From the NCBI GenBank assembly GCA_947462765.1, contig CANHQK010000016.1:1-37774 (forward strand): DNA of 37,774 bases, read 5' to 3'. The notes under the pieces were generated by a model. The model made no database searches. It saw only the letters and a program-made list of their open reading frames with translations, and was not told the DNA's origin. The DNA is from Bdellovibrionales bacterium (GTDB lineage: Bacteria; Bdellovibrionota; UBA1018; CAIMNF01). The position numbers were made by a program, and so were the translations under genes. Positions within the stretch are counted from its first letter, which is position 1. The number at the start of each line of letters is the position of its first letter. This document shows, piece after piece, positions 9,350 to 16,300 of the stretch.

Positions 9350-9682
9350 ATGGCGAATTCAAAAAATGTTTTGGTAGCGACCGACGACAACTTCAACACC
9401 GAAGTCCTGGGTGGCCAGGGCCTGACCATGGTTGATTTCTGGGCGGAATGGTGCGGCCCCTGCAAAGCCTTGGGACCGACCATCGACGCACTGGCCGACC
9501 AGTTCGAAGGCAAGGTCAAGGTTTACAAAATGAACGTTGACGAGCACCCTGGCGCAGCGCAAAAATTCAACATCCGCGGGATTCCGACGATCCTCTTTTT
9601 CAAGGGTGGCCAGATCGTGGACCAACTTGTCGGAAACCAGCCGAAAGACAGCTTCGTCACGGTGATGCAAAAACACCTCTGA
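9350..9682 (+). CDS. trxA: Thioredoxin
   Basis: This is a 110-residue standard thioredoxin. It has the active site WAEWCGPCK (C35, C38), the buried Asp of VDFWAEW, the cis-proline loop RGIPT (P79) and the closing FFKGGQIVDQLVG. It reduces protein disulfides in the cytosol and supplies electrons to ribonucleotide reductase and similar enzymes. I chose ATG 9350 because the protein then starts as thioredoxins do (KNVLVATDDNF); a much longer open frame upstream is antisense to the gmhA-like gene. No strong Shine-Dalgarno sequence is visible. The gene is monocistronic, with a terminator about 30 bases after its stop. Confidence 0.96.
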   Translation: MANSKNVLVATDDNFNTEVLGGQGLTMVDFWAEWCGPCKALGPTIDALADQFEGKVKVYKMNVDEHPGAAQKFNIRGIPTILFFKGGQIVDQLVGNQPKDSFVTVMQKHL

Positions 9683-9712
9683 GACAGCGCAATGCGCACA
9701 AAGAACTGACGG

Positions 9713-9743
9713 AAGGACCGGGGCCTAAGCCTCGGTCCTTTTT
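9713..9743 (+). terminator. Rho-independent terminator of trxA
   Basis: A 12-pair stem (AAGGACCG plus GGGC, pairing with GCCT plus CGGTCCTT, one G-U pair) closes on the tetraloop CTAA and runs directly into TTTTT, with another T-run a few bases on. This is the clearest intrinsic terminator in the window. Confidence 0.93.
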
Positions 9744-9754
9744 AGCTTTTCTCT

Positions 9755-9783
9755 TTGCCCTTTCCCGATCAAGCTCCTAGAAT
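9755..9783 (+). promoter_or_regulatory. Sigma-70-type promoter of the exbB-exbD operon
   Basis: The -35 box is TTGCCC (9755-9760) and the -10 box TAGAAT (9778-9783), with a 17-base spacer. They lie just after the trxA terminator and about 50 bases before the ATG of the ExbB gene. Confidence 0.65.
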
Positions 9784-9833
9784 GGACACTGAACCCCGAA
9801 CGGTTTTATGTACCCCCTGAGGAGAATCACCGG

Positions 9834-10487
9834 ATGAACACCTTGTACATCGTCAAACTGCTTTCCACCGCCGGTTTTGCCGCCATATTCATTCTGGCTG
9901 CCCTGGTTTTCGCGGTCGGCTTCATCATCGAGCGGTCCGTCAGGCTCTATGGAAGCTTGTACGTGAAGGGCAAACCCTTCATGGCTGAAATCCAGACCTA
10001 CATTCTCAACAATGACCTCGATGGTGCCATCCGGGTTTGTAACTCCAAACAAGACGCAGCCCTTCCAAAAGTCCTGAAAGCCGGCCTCATGCGTGCTTCT
10101 CGATCCGAGGAGCAGATCCAGAACGCGATCGACGCCGCATCTCTCGAAGTCATTCCGCAGGTGGAGCGGAACCTGCCGTTCCTCGCGACTATCGCGAATC
10201 TCTCCACTCTGTTCGGACTCCTCGGAACGATTCTAGGCCTCATCGGATCATTCTCGGCCATCTCGAGCATGGTGGACCCCGCCCAGCGCCAACAAGCCCT
10301 GTCAGCAGGGATCTCTGAGGCGATGTACGCCACTGCCTTCGGACTTCTCGTGGCCATTCTCGCAATGGTCGCCCATGCGATCCTATCCTCGAGGGCTTCT
10401 GCAATTGTGTCCGATATCGACGAATACAGTGTGAAACTGCTCGATCTGATTTCGGCCCGCAAGGTTCAACACTCCTCCGAGAAGTGA
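9834..10487 (+). CDS. MotA/TolQ/ExbB proton channel protein
   Basis: This 217-residue inner-membrane protein has three membrane segments (about 13-32, 116-140 and 163-185) and a cytoplasmic loop between the first two, the ExbB/TolQ layout. The conserved core is FGLLGTILGLIGSF followed by AGISEAMYATAFGLLVAI, the pore helices of the family. Together with ExbD-like partners it forms a proton-driven motor that energises an outer-membrane or cell-surface process. GAGGAG lies about 10 bases before the ATG. Two ExbD genes follow within 9 and 3 bases. One channel gene with two ExbD genes matches the layout of the AglR-AglQ-AglS gliding motor of myxobacteria, although TolQR or ExbBD roles cannot be excluded. 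No TolA, TolB or TonB gene lies nearby. Confidence 0.9.
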   Translation: MNTLYIVKLLSTAGFAAIFILAALVFAVGFIIERSVRLYGSLYVKGKPFMAEIQTYILNNDLDGAIRVCNSKQDAALPKVLKAGLMRASRSEEQIQNAIDAASLEVIPQVERNLPFLATIANLSTLFGLLGTILGLIGSFSAISSMVDPAQRQQALSAGISEAMYATAFGLLVAILAMVAHAILSSRASAIVSDIDEYSVKLLDLISARKVQHSSEK

Positions 10488-10496
10488 GGCGGAAAC

Positions 10497-11039
10497 ATGT
10501 TGAAACGCCCCTCATCCAGACGACGTCACCCGCCGCAAGAGGTCCAGATCAATCTGGTCCCCATGCTCGATGCGCTCGTCACGATGATTGCGTTCCTCAT
10601 GTTCACCATGGCATTTCTCTCACTCAATATGATCGAGACCCCCCTCCCTGCACGGAGCGATGCCCCCCCCGAAGTGAAGGAGGAGAAACCCCTTCAGCTC
10701 ACCATCACAGTGAATGAGCGGGACGTCGTGATCTGGAGCCCCTTCAACCGGATCAAAAGCGTCACGGTGCCCAACCTCGAGTCCGGGAACGGGCGGGTCA
10801 ACGCGATCCAGGTGCACGACGAGCTGGTCAAGATCAAGCGGGAGTTTCCCGGTGAAAACAACGTTGTCATCATGCCGAAAGGCAGCATCCCGTATGAGAC
10901 CCTGATCGAGGTGATGGATGCGGCCCGGACCATTGAGAAGACCGACGGGGTGATCTCGGCACCCAATGCGTCCGGAGTCCCGGAACAACTCAAAATCCTT
11001 TTTCAGAACGTTGTTTTCGGGAACATCATCGGGGGATAA
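10497..11039 (+). CDS. ExbD/TolR-family protein (first copy)
   Basis: This 180-residue protein has a basic cytoplasmic N-terminus, one membrane helix (about 20-43) and a periplasmic domain. The helix starts NLVPMLDALVTMIAFLMF; D25 sits where ExbD/TolR proteins carry the proton-binding aspartate. The periplasmic part ends with a typical ExbD sub-domain (VVIMPKGSIPYETLIEVMDAA). The segment after the helix is Pro- and charge-rich (EVKEEKP), a flexible linker. The gene starts 9 bases after the channel gene and ends 3 bases before a second ExbD gene; all three are probably one mRNA. It differs clearly from its neighbour, so the two may form a heteromeric pair, as AglQ and AglS do. Confidence 0.88.
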   Translation: MLKRPSSRRRHPPQEVQINLVPMLDALVTMIAFLMFTMAFLSLNMIETPLPARSDAPPEVKEEKPLQLTITVNERDVVIWSPFNRIKSVTVPNLESGNGRVNAIQVHDELVKIKREFPGENNVVIMPKGSIPYETLIEVMDAARTIEKTDGVISAPNASGVPEQLKILFQNVVFGNIIGG

Positions 11040-11042
11040 GGC

Positions 11043-11618
11043 ATGTCGTTCAGAAAATCGATTCGGAATCGTCGCCTCCGCCGTAAGATTCATCGTGATT
11101 TCGATCTGCAATTGACTTCAATGATGGACATCCTGGTCATCATTCTTGTTTTTTTGCTGAAGAGCTACAGCACCAGCGCCAACTCATTCACCACCATCAA
11201 GGGAATCAAGCTCCCCTATTCCAAAAGCCAGGACGTCCCCCGGGACAGCCTTCATTTGATCGTCACTCCGGCAGGGATCACCTTTGACGGAAAAACGGTG
11301 GTCAGCTTCGTTCCGCTCTCGCCGGAAGCCCCTGAATCGGCCGCCTATGCGTTCGCCCCCGAAGATCTTACTGAAGGCAATATGAAGATCTGGAAGCTTT
11401 TCGATGCCCTCACCAAGGCACGCCAGACTGCCGAGGAGAATCACAAACGTCTCCCGCTCCGCGATTCGGCGGGCAACCCGCTTCCCTTCGATGGTGTGTT
11501 GGCGATCCAGTCAGATCAAAAAGTGATGTACGACACTCTCCGGAAAATCATGTACACGGCCGGACTTGCACAATTCAGGACCTTCCGGTTCTTGGCCTTA
11601 CGCCAGGACCAGATTTGA
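11043..11618 (+). CDS. ExbD/TolR-family protein (second copy)
   Basis: This 191-residue protein has an unusually basic N-terminus (RKSIRNRRLRRKIHRDF), then one membrane helix beginning LQLTSMMDILVIILVFLL, with D29 as the expected proton-carrying residue. The periplasmic domain is longer than in the first copy and includes an insert (about 85-140) before the closing region (GVLAIQSDQKVMYDTLRKIMYTAG), the normal ExbD ending. It starts 3 bases after the first ExbD gene. Sequence differences from that copy suggest old duplication and separate roles within one motor complex. yebC follows 13 bases later. Confidence 0.86.
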   Translation: MSFRKSIRNRRLRRKIHRDFDLQLTSMMDILVIILVFLLKSYSTSANSFTTIKGIKLPYSKSQDVPRDSLHLIVTPAGITFDGKTVVSFVPLSPEAPESAAYAFAPEDLTEGNMKIWKLFDALTKARQTAEENHKRLPLRDSAGNPLPFDGVLAIQSDQKVMYDTLRKIMYTAGLAQFRTFRFLALRQDQI

Positions 11619-11631
11619 GACGAGGAGACCC

Positions 11632-12375
11632 ATGGGAGCACAATGGAAAGCCCCGCTTAAAGCGGCTGCAGCGGCAAAAAAAGGCGTCATCATCGGCAAG
11701 CTGACCAAGGAACTGATTGTGGCTGCGAAGCTCGGGGGCGCTGATCCGGCATCCAATTTCCGGCTGAGGGGAGCGATCGAAGATGCCCGTAAAGCCTCGG
11801 TCCCGAGGGACACCATCGAACGCGCCATCAAGCGTGGGGCCGGACTTCTCGATGACCCTATCATTTATGAAACGATCCTTTATGAAGGGTTCGCCCCCCA
11901 TCAGGTCCCGCTGATCGTGGAGTGCCTGACTGAAAACCGTAACCGGACAGCAGCCGATATGCGCGTCAAGTTCAGGAAGGGACAGCTGGGGTCAGCCGGA
12001 TCCGTTGCCTGGATGTTCGACCGCAAAGGTGTGGTTGAAGCCCACCACACCGATCCAGCCCAGGATGCCGAGACTGCCGCCATCGAAGCGGGTGCCGACG
12101 AGGTTTCTCTGATCAAGTCGAGCGAAGGCCAACCCCAAGGCGGCACCCTGGCACGATTCCTTTGTGCAATGACCGATCTCGACTCGGTTAGCAAGACCCT
12201 GAGCACTCTTGGATGGAATGTCCTGAACTCGGAGCTCAGCTACCTGGCCAAGAACATGGTCGATCTGAACACGGAACAACTGAAAGAAGTCGGTGAGTTC
12301 CTGTCTGAAATCGATGACCATGACGATGTCCATCGGATCTATGCGGCTCTAAAACCCGAAGAAAGCGGAGCCTAA
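11632..12375 (+). CDS. yebC: YebC/PmpR family protein (TACO1-like)
   Basis: This 247-residue protein is of normal family length. The start ATG 11632 gives MGAQWKAPLKAAAAAKKG, equivalent to the family's short basic N-terminus, and is preceded by GAGGAG; a longer frame upstream would overlap the ExbD gene. Diagnostic parts are ASNFRLRGAIEDARKASVP, the 'YEGFAPHQVPLIVECLTEN' strand, NRNRTAADMRVKF, GSAGSVAWMFDRKG and the acidic region AIEAGADEV. Members were first described as DNA-binding regulators; more recent work links them to relief of ribosome stalling at proline runs. The Pro-rich MotB linker encoded elsewhere in this window would be one such substrate. The last 27 bases overlap, tail to tail, the gene on the minus strand. 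Confidence 0.93.
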   Translation: MGAQWKAPLKAAAAAKKGVIIGKLTKELIVAAKLGGADPASNFRLRGAIEDARKASVPRDTIERAIKRGAGLLDDPIIYETILYEGFAPHQVPLIVECLTENRNRTAADMRVKFRKGQLGSAGSVAWMFDRKGVVEAHHTDPAQDAETAAIEAGADEVSLIKSSEGQPQGGTLARFLCAMTDLDSVSKTLSTLGWNVLNSELSYLAKNMVDLNTEQLKEVGEFLSEIDDHDDVHRIYAALKPEESGA

Positions 12376-14361
12376 AGTCTCACGGATCTGCTCGGCATCG
12401 CGTTCCGCCAGCAGAGCAAAAGTCCAAGTTGATTTCGCCCGGCTCGAGGGCGTGGTCGCAACCAGGCGGCTACCGAAGCGTTCCTTCAGTTTTTGCTCAA
12501 ATTCAACGAAACCTGATGCTCCGGCCCTCAAAAGATCCTGGCCCGAGACCAGACACCAGTATCCGTCTCCCCTACCGAAACGCTTGCGAAGTGACCGCTC
12601 GATCTCAATAGCGACCCGTCCCATGGTGTTCCGCACATTGACCTCGATCACTGGAACCACCCGACCCGCCTTCCCCTCGTCTTTCGCCCACAGGCAATCG
12701 ATTCCAAAATTGCCATGAAACCCTCCTGAACGCAGGACCTCTGCAGCGCGGAGATGCACGGGACGCCAATCGGCTTCGACCGAAAGGATCTTCTCCAGAA
12801 GGCTCTCTTCGGGCAATCCCTTGGATCCGAGACAGCTTCCCCGATAGGAAAACCCGGAGGGATCGGTGAAAAAGATACGCGGTTGTCCCTGGAGGAGCTC
12901 GCCGGTATCGGTCCACTCGTATTGGACCGAAAAATCAGCGATTTTCTCATAAAACGGTTCGATCACAAAAGAACCGCTGCGCTTCAAGCGATTCCGGAGG
13001 AACTCAATGGTTGGAGCGATGACCCTCTGATGCCCTCGACCGCTCAACCCGGACTCACTCTTCAGGATCCACTCACCCCCCGAACTCTCCACGGTCTGAG
13101 CAATCCAGGAAACGAGATCCTCCTCCGTCCGGATCACCGCACCGGGGGTTCCGAGCATGCGTTTCCAATATCCCTTGGAGTACCAGTCCTTCAATGAAGC
13201 CTGGGCGAAACGGGGTGGCGCCTGGAACCGGGGACCGAGAGCCTCTGCCACACGGAATGACTCCGGCGAGTGCCCCCAAGGGCGGAAATTCTTGAACATC
13301 GGCACCCGACCGAGGTGGCGGACCTCGGGAACCCACTCGGGCAGAATTCCCCGGATAGCATGCACCTGCTCCAAGAAGTCGAGATCCGGTTTATTCGCCG
13401 AAAGAATCACATCCTCTTCTTTTCCAAGCCAAGCGACCAAGGGCTCGAAATCCGCGATCTTCTGTTCCATGGCTGCGCTCACCCGCCCCCCGGAACACTC
13501 CCACTCACACGCTGGGTTGAACCAGAACAGGTCCGGAATCTGCCCTCTCGAACCCCCCGCCACCTTCATCTCGCGGATGAAACCGGGATCAAGACCAGCC
13601 AGAATGCGCGAATCTGTCGAAAACAAGCGGGTTCCTCGGGCTCTTCTCGGGGTCAACGGAAAGGTCAGGGAACCCTGGTAGGCCTCGTAGTCCGATCCTG
13701 CATCAGGATTCTTCCACTTTTGAAACCACTTCCATCCGTGCCCCACATGCCGGACCTCGTCATCATGAACCTCCCGAAGCAAGTTGGCCGTTCGGTCATC
13801 CGAAAGCTCTTTCTCGAAAAACCTGGAAAATTCATATGCAAAATCCAAATTAGCCTGCTCGAAAGTCAGACTCATCCCGGCCACAAACTCGAGAGGCGTC
13901 CGAACCGCCTTCAAGGACTCCCAAAAATATAGATTGAGTGGCACCGCCCCCAAACCGACACCGTATGCCTCCATCCGCGTCACGTAGGCACGCAAATGTC
14001 GCTGTTCATCCTGCAGAGTCCGAAAAAGACCGCGCCTGAACTCCTCCGGAGCATCGGGAAACTTGAGCAAGGTCAATGCCATGGTTTCGATGGCTAACAA
14101 TTCGTGATTGGCGAAGTAATGCAACAACCGACCCCGTGCTGATTGAGAAACACGAAGCTCGGACAATTTCGGGAATCCGGAATCAAGAGCGGATCGATCT
14201 CCGAGCAGTCCGTCCCGGGCCGGTACCTCGGGAATCCCGGAACCAAGGGATGGACCATCTCTCCAGAAAAATTCATCGAAAGCGACCCCGGAACCGGCCA
14301 GTTTATCAGCCAGCGATCCGCCATTCAGGATCCTCAGCAGTATGTTTTCTCCGCTCTCCAT
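12349..14361 (-). CDS. Fusion of ferritin-like (DUF455-type) di-iron domain and ATP-grasp ligase
   Basis: This is a 670-residue cytoplasmic protein with two enzyme-like halves. Residues about 75-215 form a four-helix ferritin-like domain with the full di-iron set: E87 or E92 in helix 1, E119-x-x-H122, E168, and E202-x-x-H205. The surrounding sequence resembles the DUF455/COG2833 family. Residues about 270-420 look like a pre-ATP-grasp domain. About 425-600 is an ATP-grasp fold: K434, a Gly-rich loop SGLSGRGH, E468-P, D555, and VIEVNVRN (E573, N575, R577) for Mg-ATP. ATP-grasp enzymes join a carboxylate to an amine or thiol. The reaction could combine ligation with oxidation, but no substrate can be read from sequence. 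The ATG lies 4 bases after the VWA stop, with GGTGAG before it. Confidence 0.75.
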   Translation of the reverse strand: MESGENILLRILNGGSLADKLAGSGVAFDEFFWRDGPSLGSGIPEVPARDGLLGDRSALDSGFPKLSELRVSQSARGRLLHYFANHELLAIETMALTLLKFPDAPEEFRRGLFRTLQDEQRHLRAYVTRMEAYGVGLGAVPLNLYFWESLKAVRTPLEFVAGMSLTFEQANLDFAYEFSRFFEKELSDDRTANLLREVHDDEVRHVGHGWKWFQKWKNPDAGSDYEAYQGSLTFPLTPRRARGTRLFSTDSRILAGLDPGFIREMKVAGGSRGQIPDLFWFNPACEWECSGGRVSAAMEQKIADFEPLVAWLGKEEDVILSANKPDLDFLEQVHAIRGILPEWVPEVRHLGRVPMFKNFRPWGHSPESFRVAEALGPRFQAPPRFAQASLKDWYSKGYWKRMLGTPGAVIRTEEDLVSWIAQTVESSGGEWILKSESGLSGRGHQRVIAPTIEFLRNRLKRSGSFVIEPFYEKIADFSVQYEWTDTGELLQGQPRIFFTDPSGFSYRGSCLGSKGLPEESLLEKILSVEADWRPVHLRAAEVLRSGGFHGNFGIDCLWAKDEGKAGRVVPVIEVNVRNTMGRVAIEIERSLRKRFGRGDGYWCLVSGQDLLRAGASGFVEFEQKLKERFGSRLVATTPSSRAKSTWTFALLAERDAEQIRETLGSAFFGF

Positions 14362-14365
14362 GTCG

Positions 14366-15265
14366 CTATCTCACCCAATCCCGTACGGCACGGAGAAGGA
14401 ATCGTGGAAGCTCGTTCATTTCCCGGACTTCCGAAAAACGGCCGATCCCGGAATCTCCGAGCTCCTTCATCACGGTCCGGCCACCCGGATCCTTGCCGAT
14501 CTTGACAGGAAACACGACACCGAGCTTCCTCGCTTCATCGAGGGGATGAGCCCCTTCGGTGTAACGACCGTCACTGACCAGGATCACCCTCGCCCGGGGA
14601 TGCTTGCTGTGTTCGATCCGGCTCCGCGCCTCACGAAGTCCGAGCTCAATATGAGTGAAACCACCCGGGGGAATCGACAGGGTTCTCCCCACTGCACTCT
14701 CGAGAGTGACTGATTCATCGAACTCTTTGATAACATGAATCTGAGAATCGAATCCAAGCACACACAAGGCTTCGGAGGGGACACTTTCGCAGACCGCGGC
14801 GACCGTGACCCCGAGCAGAGCGAGTTTTTCGCCCTTCATGGACAAAGAGGTATCGAGCAAGAGAACCAACCCGTGGTCTTTTTCTGTACGCACTTGATAC
14901 CAGGGAAGCGCCTCACGGCCCGCGGACCCCAACTGATCAAGCAGGGTTTCCTCGACATCGAGCTCGACCTGCACATTCCGACCCTGAAGTCCGGAAACCT
15001 CCAGCGCGCTCATCGACTGGTAACGGTAAGGCTTCTGGACAGGGCCGAGACTCTGCCTGGCTCGCTCGATCACGGAGTTCACGGCCTTCTCGCCAAGTTC
15101 GCGCTTCTCCTTGGGATCGAGATAACCGTACCTCTGGATATCCCTGAAACGGATAGCCAGATCCCAATCGTCTTTCTGCCCGGTGTGTCTGCCTCCCGTG
15201 TCGTCGGCCCCTTGCTCCGACTCATCATCCTCATCGACCGAGGATTCCGACTGAAACACCAACAC
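14366..15265 (-). CDS. VWA-domain protein paired with a MoxR ATPase
   Basis: This is a 299-residue cytoplasmic protein. An acidic N-terminus (about 8-35) and a helical linker lead to a von Willebrand A domain (about 130-299) with a complete MIDAS metal site: DTSLS (D138, S140, S142), T204 and D232 (SDGR). MoxR-VWA pairs act as chaperones that insert metals or remodel enzymes, as NorQ-NorD and CbbQ-CbbO do. The MoxR partner is directly upstream and the di-iron fusion protein directly downstream, so that fusion protein is the obvious candidate client. The start is uncertain. GTG 15265 is listed; GTG 15259 is possible. The frame is open upstream into the MoxR gene, so CTG 15304 or a -1 frameshift at an A-run are alternatives. 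Confidence 0.8.
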   Translation of the reverse strand: MLVFQSESSVDEDDESEQGADDTGGRHTGQKDDWDLAIRFRDIQRYGYLDPKEKRELGEKAVNSVIERARQSLGPVQKPYRYQSMSALEVSGLQGRNVQVELDVEETLLDQLGSAGREALPWYQVRTEKDHGLVLLLDTSLSMKGEKLALLGVTVAAVCESVPSEALCVLGFDSQIHVIKEFDESVTLESAVGRTLSIPPGGFTHIELGLREARSRIEHSKHPRARVILVSDGRYTEGAHPLDEARKLGVVFPVKIGKDPGGRTVMKELGDSGIGRFSEVREMNELPRFLLRAVRDWVR

Positions 15266-15300
15266 CCCTTCAGGATCACGAGGGCCGCGCGCTAAACGGA

Positions 15301-16137
15301 TCAGGACTTTTTTTTTAAAGCATCCAGTAATTCCTGGAGCAATTCATCGAGCAATTCAGAATACGGGAGGCTTGAAAATTTCCCGCTTTGGAGCTCGATC
15401 CGGTTGGCCAGAACGGATTTGGCCGCAGCAGCGAATTCTGAATCCTCGATGGAACGGATTCCGGTCGAGGCGACGATTCGGGCCAGTGTGATCGAAGCTC
15501 TCACTGAGGCACCGCGCTTCACCCGGGTGTGGCTCCTGGTCATTCGAACCAGCGCCACGCACTCCGCAACCATTCCGTCACCAACCTGGGCACCCAGGTG
15601 CCCGGAAACAATCAACTGTTCCTCTTCCTCGCTCATCGGACCGAGGCCCACCCATTCCAGACGGTCTAGCAAAGCCTCGGAGAGAGCGGAAGTTCCCACA
15701 AACTCCCGCGGGTTCTGGGTGGCAATCACGCAAAACCCGGATTGAGCACGGACCGTACCCAACACCGGAATCTGGAGTAGCCCCTCATCCAAGGCCGGAA
15801 GAAGGACGTTCTGCACCATTTCGGGCATTCGATTCAGTTCATTCATCAGAAGGATCCCACCCGCTTCCATCGCTTGGAACAAGGGCCCGGGCAAAAAGCT
15901 TTCACGGACAAAACCCCGCTCGAGCACCAACTTCGGATCGAATGAACCCACCAACTTCTGTTCAGTGTAACGACCATCCCCGTCTACACGGAATACAGGG
16001 CGTCCCAGAGAGCGGGCGACATCGAGAGCCAAGGTGGTCTTACCGGTTCCTACCGGCCCCTCGAGCAAAATGTGTCGGCCTGCCGCAATGAGCGCCTCCA
16101 TCCTTCTTTTTTCAACGGTTCTTCCGATCAACTTCAA
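15301..16137 (-). CDS. MoxR-type AAA+ ATPase
   Basis: This 278-residue AAA+ ATPase has Walker A GPVGTGKT (27-34), a Walker B strand ILLMNE (95-100), sensor-1 ATQNP (N142) and the arginine of ALLDRL (R159). The body contains VNGDGRY-like and GPLFQAME segments typical of MoxR/CbbQ/NorQ ATPases. At Walker B the usual Asp is Asn (N99) while the catalytic Glu (E100) is kept, which may weaken Mg binding or mark a subfamily. The start is TTG 16137, preceded by GAGGG at good spacing. The gene sits 10 bases after a 50-residue membrane protein gene and is followed by its VWA partner. Its expected job is ATP-driven remodelling or metal loading of a client, with the VWA protein as adaptor. Confidence 0.88.
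   Translation of the reverse strand: MKLIGRTVEKRRMEALIAAGRHILLEGPVGTGKTTLALDVARSLGRPVFRVDGDGRYTEQKLVGSFDPKLVLERGFVRESFLPGPLFQAMEAGGILLMNELNRMPEMVQNVLLPALDEGLLQIPVLGTVRAQSGFCVIATQNPREFVGTSALSEALLDRLEWVGLGPMSEEEEQLIVSGHLGAQVGDGMVAECVALVRMTRSHTRVKRGASVRASITLARIVASTGIRSIEDSEFAAAAKSVLANRIELQSGKFSSLPYSELLDELLQELLDALKKKS
15307..15316 (-). other. Possible -1 frameshift site (A9G run) at the end of the MoxR gene
   Basis: On the coding strand nine A's are followed by G, in the frame AAA AAA AAG, two codons before the MoxR stop. This contains A AAA AAG, the slippery heptamer used in dnaX. A -1 shift would skip the stop and enter the open VWA frame, joining the two proteins through about 14 codons before the annotated GTG. 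No clear stimulatory stem was found, so this is only a candidate. Confidence 0.35.
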
Positions 16138-16147
16138 TCTATTACCC

Positions 16148-16300
16148 TCACGACCCGGATTGGGTCTGATAAAGGAACCAAATCATGAGGACCATCAGGA
16201 GCACAATGGGGATCTGAAGCACCGCAAACCAGAACAACGGGCTTTTTTTCACGGGAACATCGAAAGAATCCCTACTCGGGTCAGATTGATTCTGATTCAT
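16148..16300 (-). CDS. Small single-span membrane protein (50 residues)
   Basis: This short gene reads MNQNQSDPSRDSFDVPVKKS, then one strongly hydrophobic helix (about residues 21-43), then a short polar tail. The positive KK before the helix suggests N-in, C-out. Its ATG overlaps the permease stop by 4 bases (ATGA), and AAGGTGAG lies 6-7 bases before the ATG, so a real translation start is well supported. The MoxR start follows 10 bases after its stop. The position suggests a small accessory subunit of the permease; MetS, needed by the MetP transporter, is a known example of the type. I recognise no family. Confidence 0.72.
   Translation of the reverse strand: MNQNQSDPSRDSFDVPVKKSPLFWFAVLQIPIVLLMVLMIWFLYQTQSGS

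Noticed and set aside
11566-11631. Upstream extension of YebC
   Set aside because: It lies inside the ExbD gene, whereas ATG 11632 has a strong Shine-Dalgarno and matches the family start.
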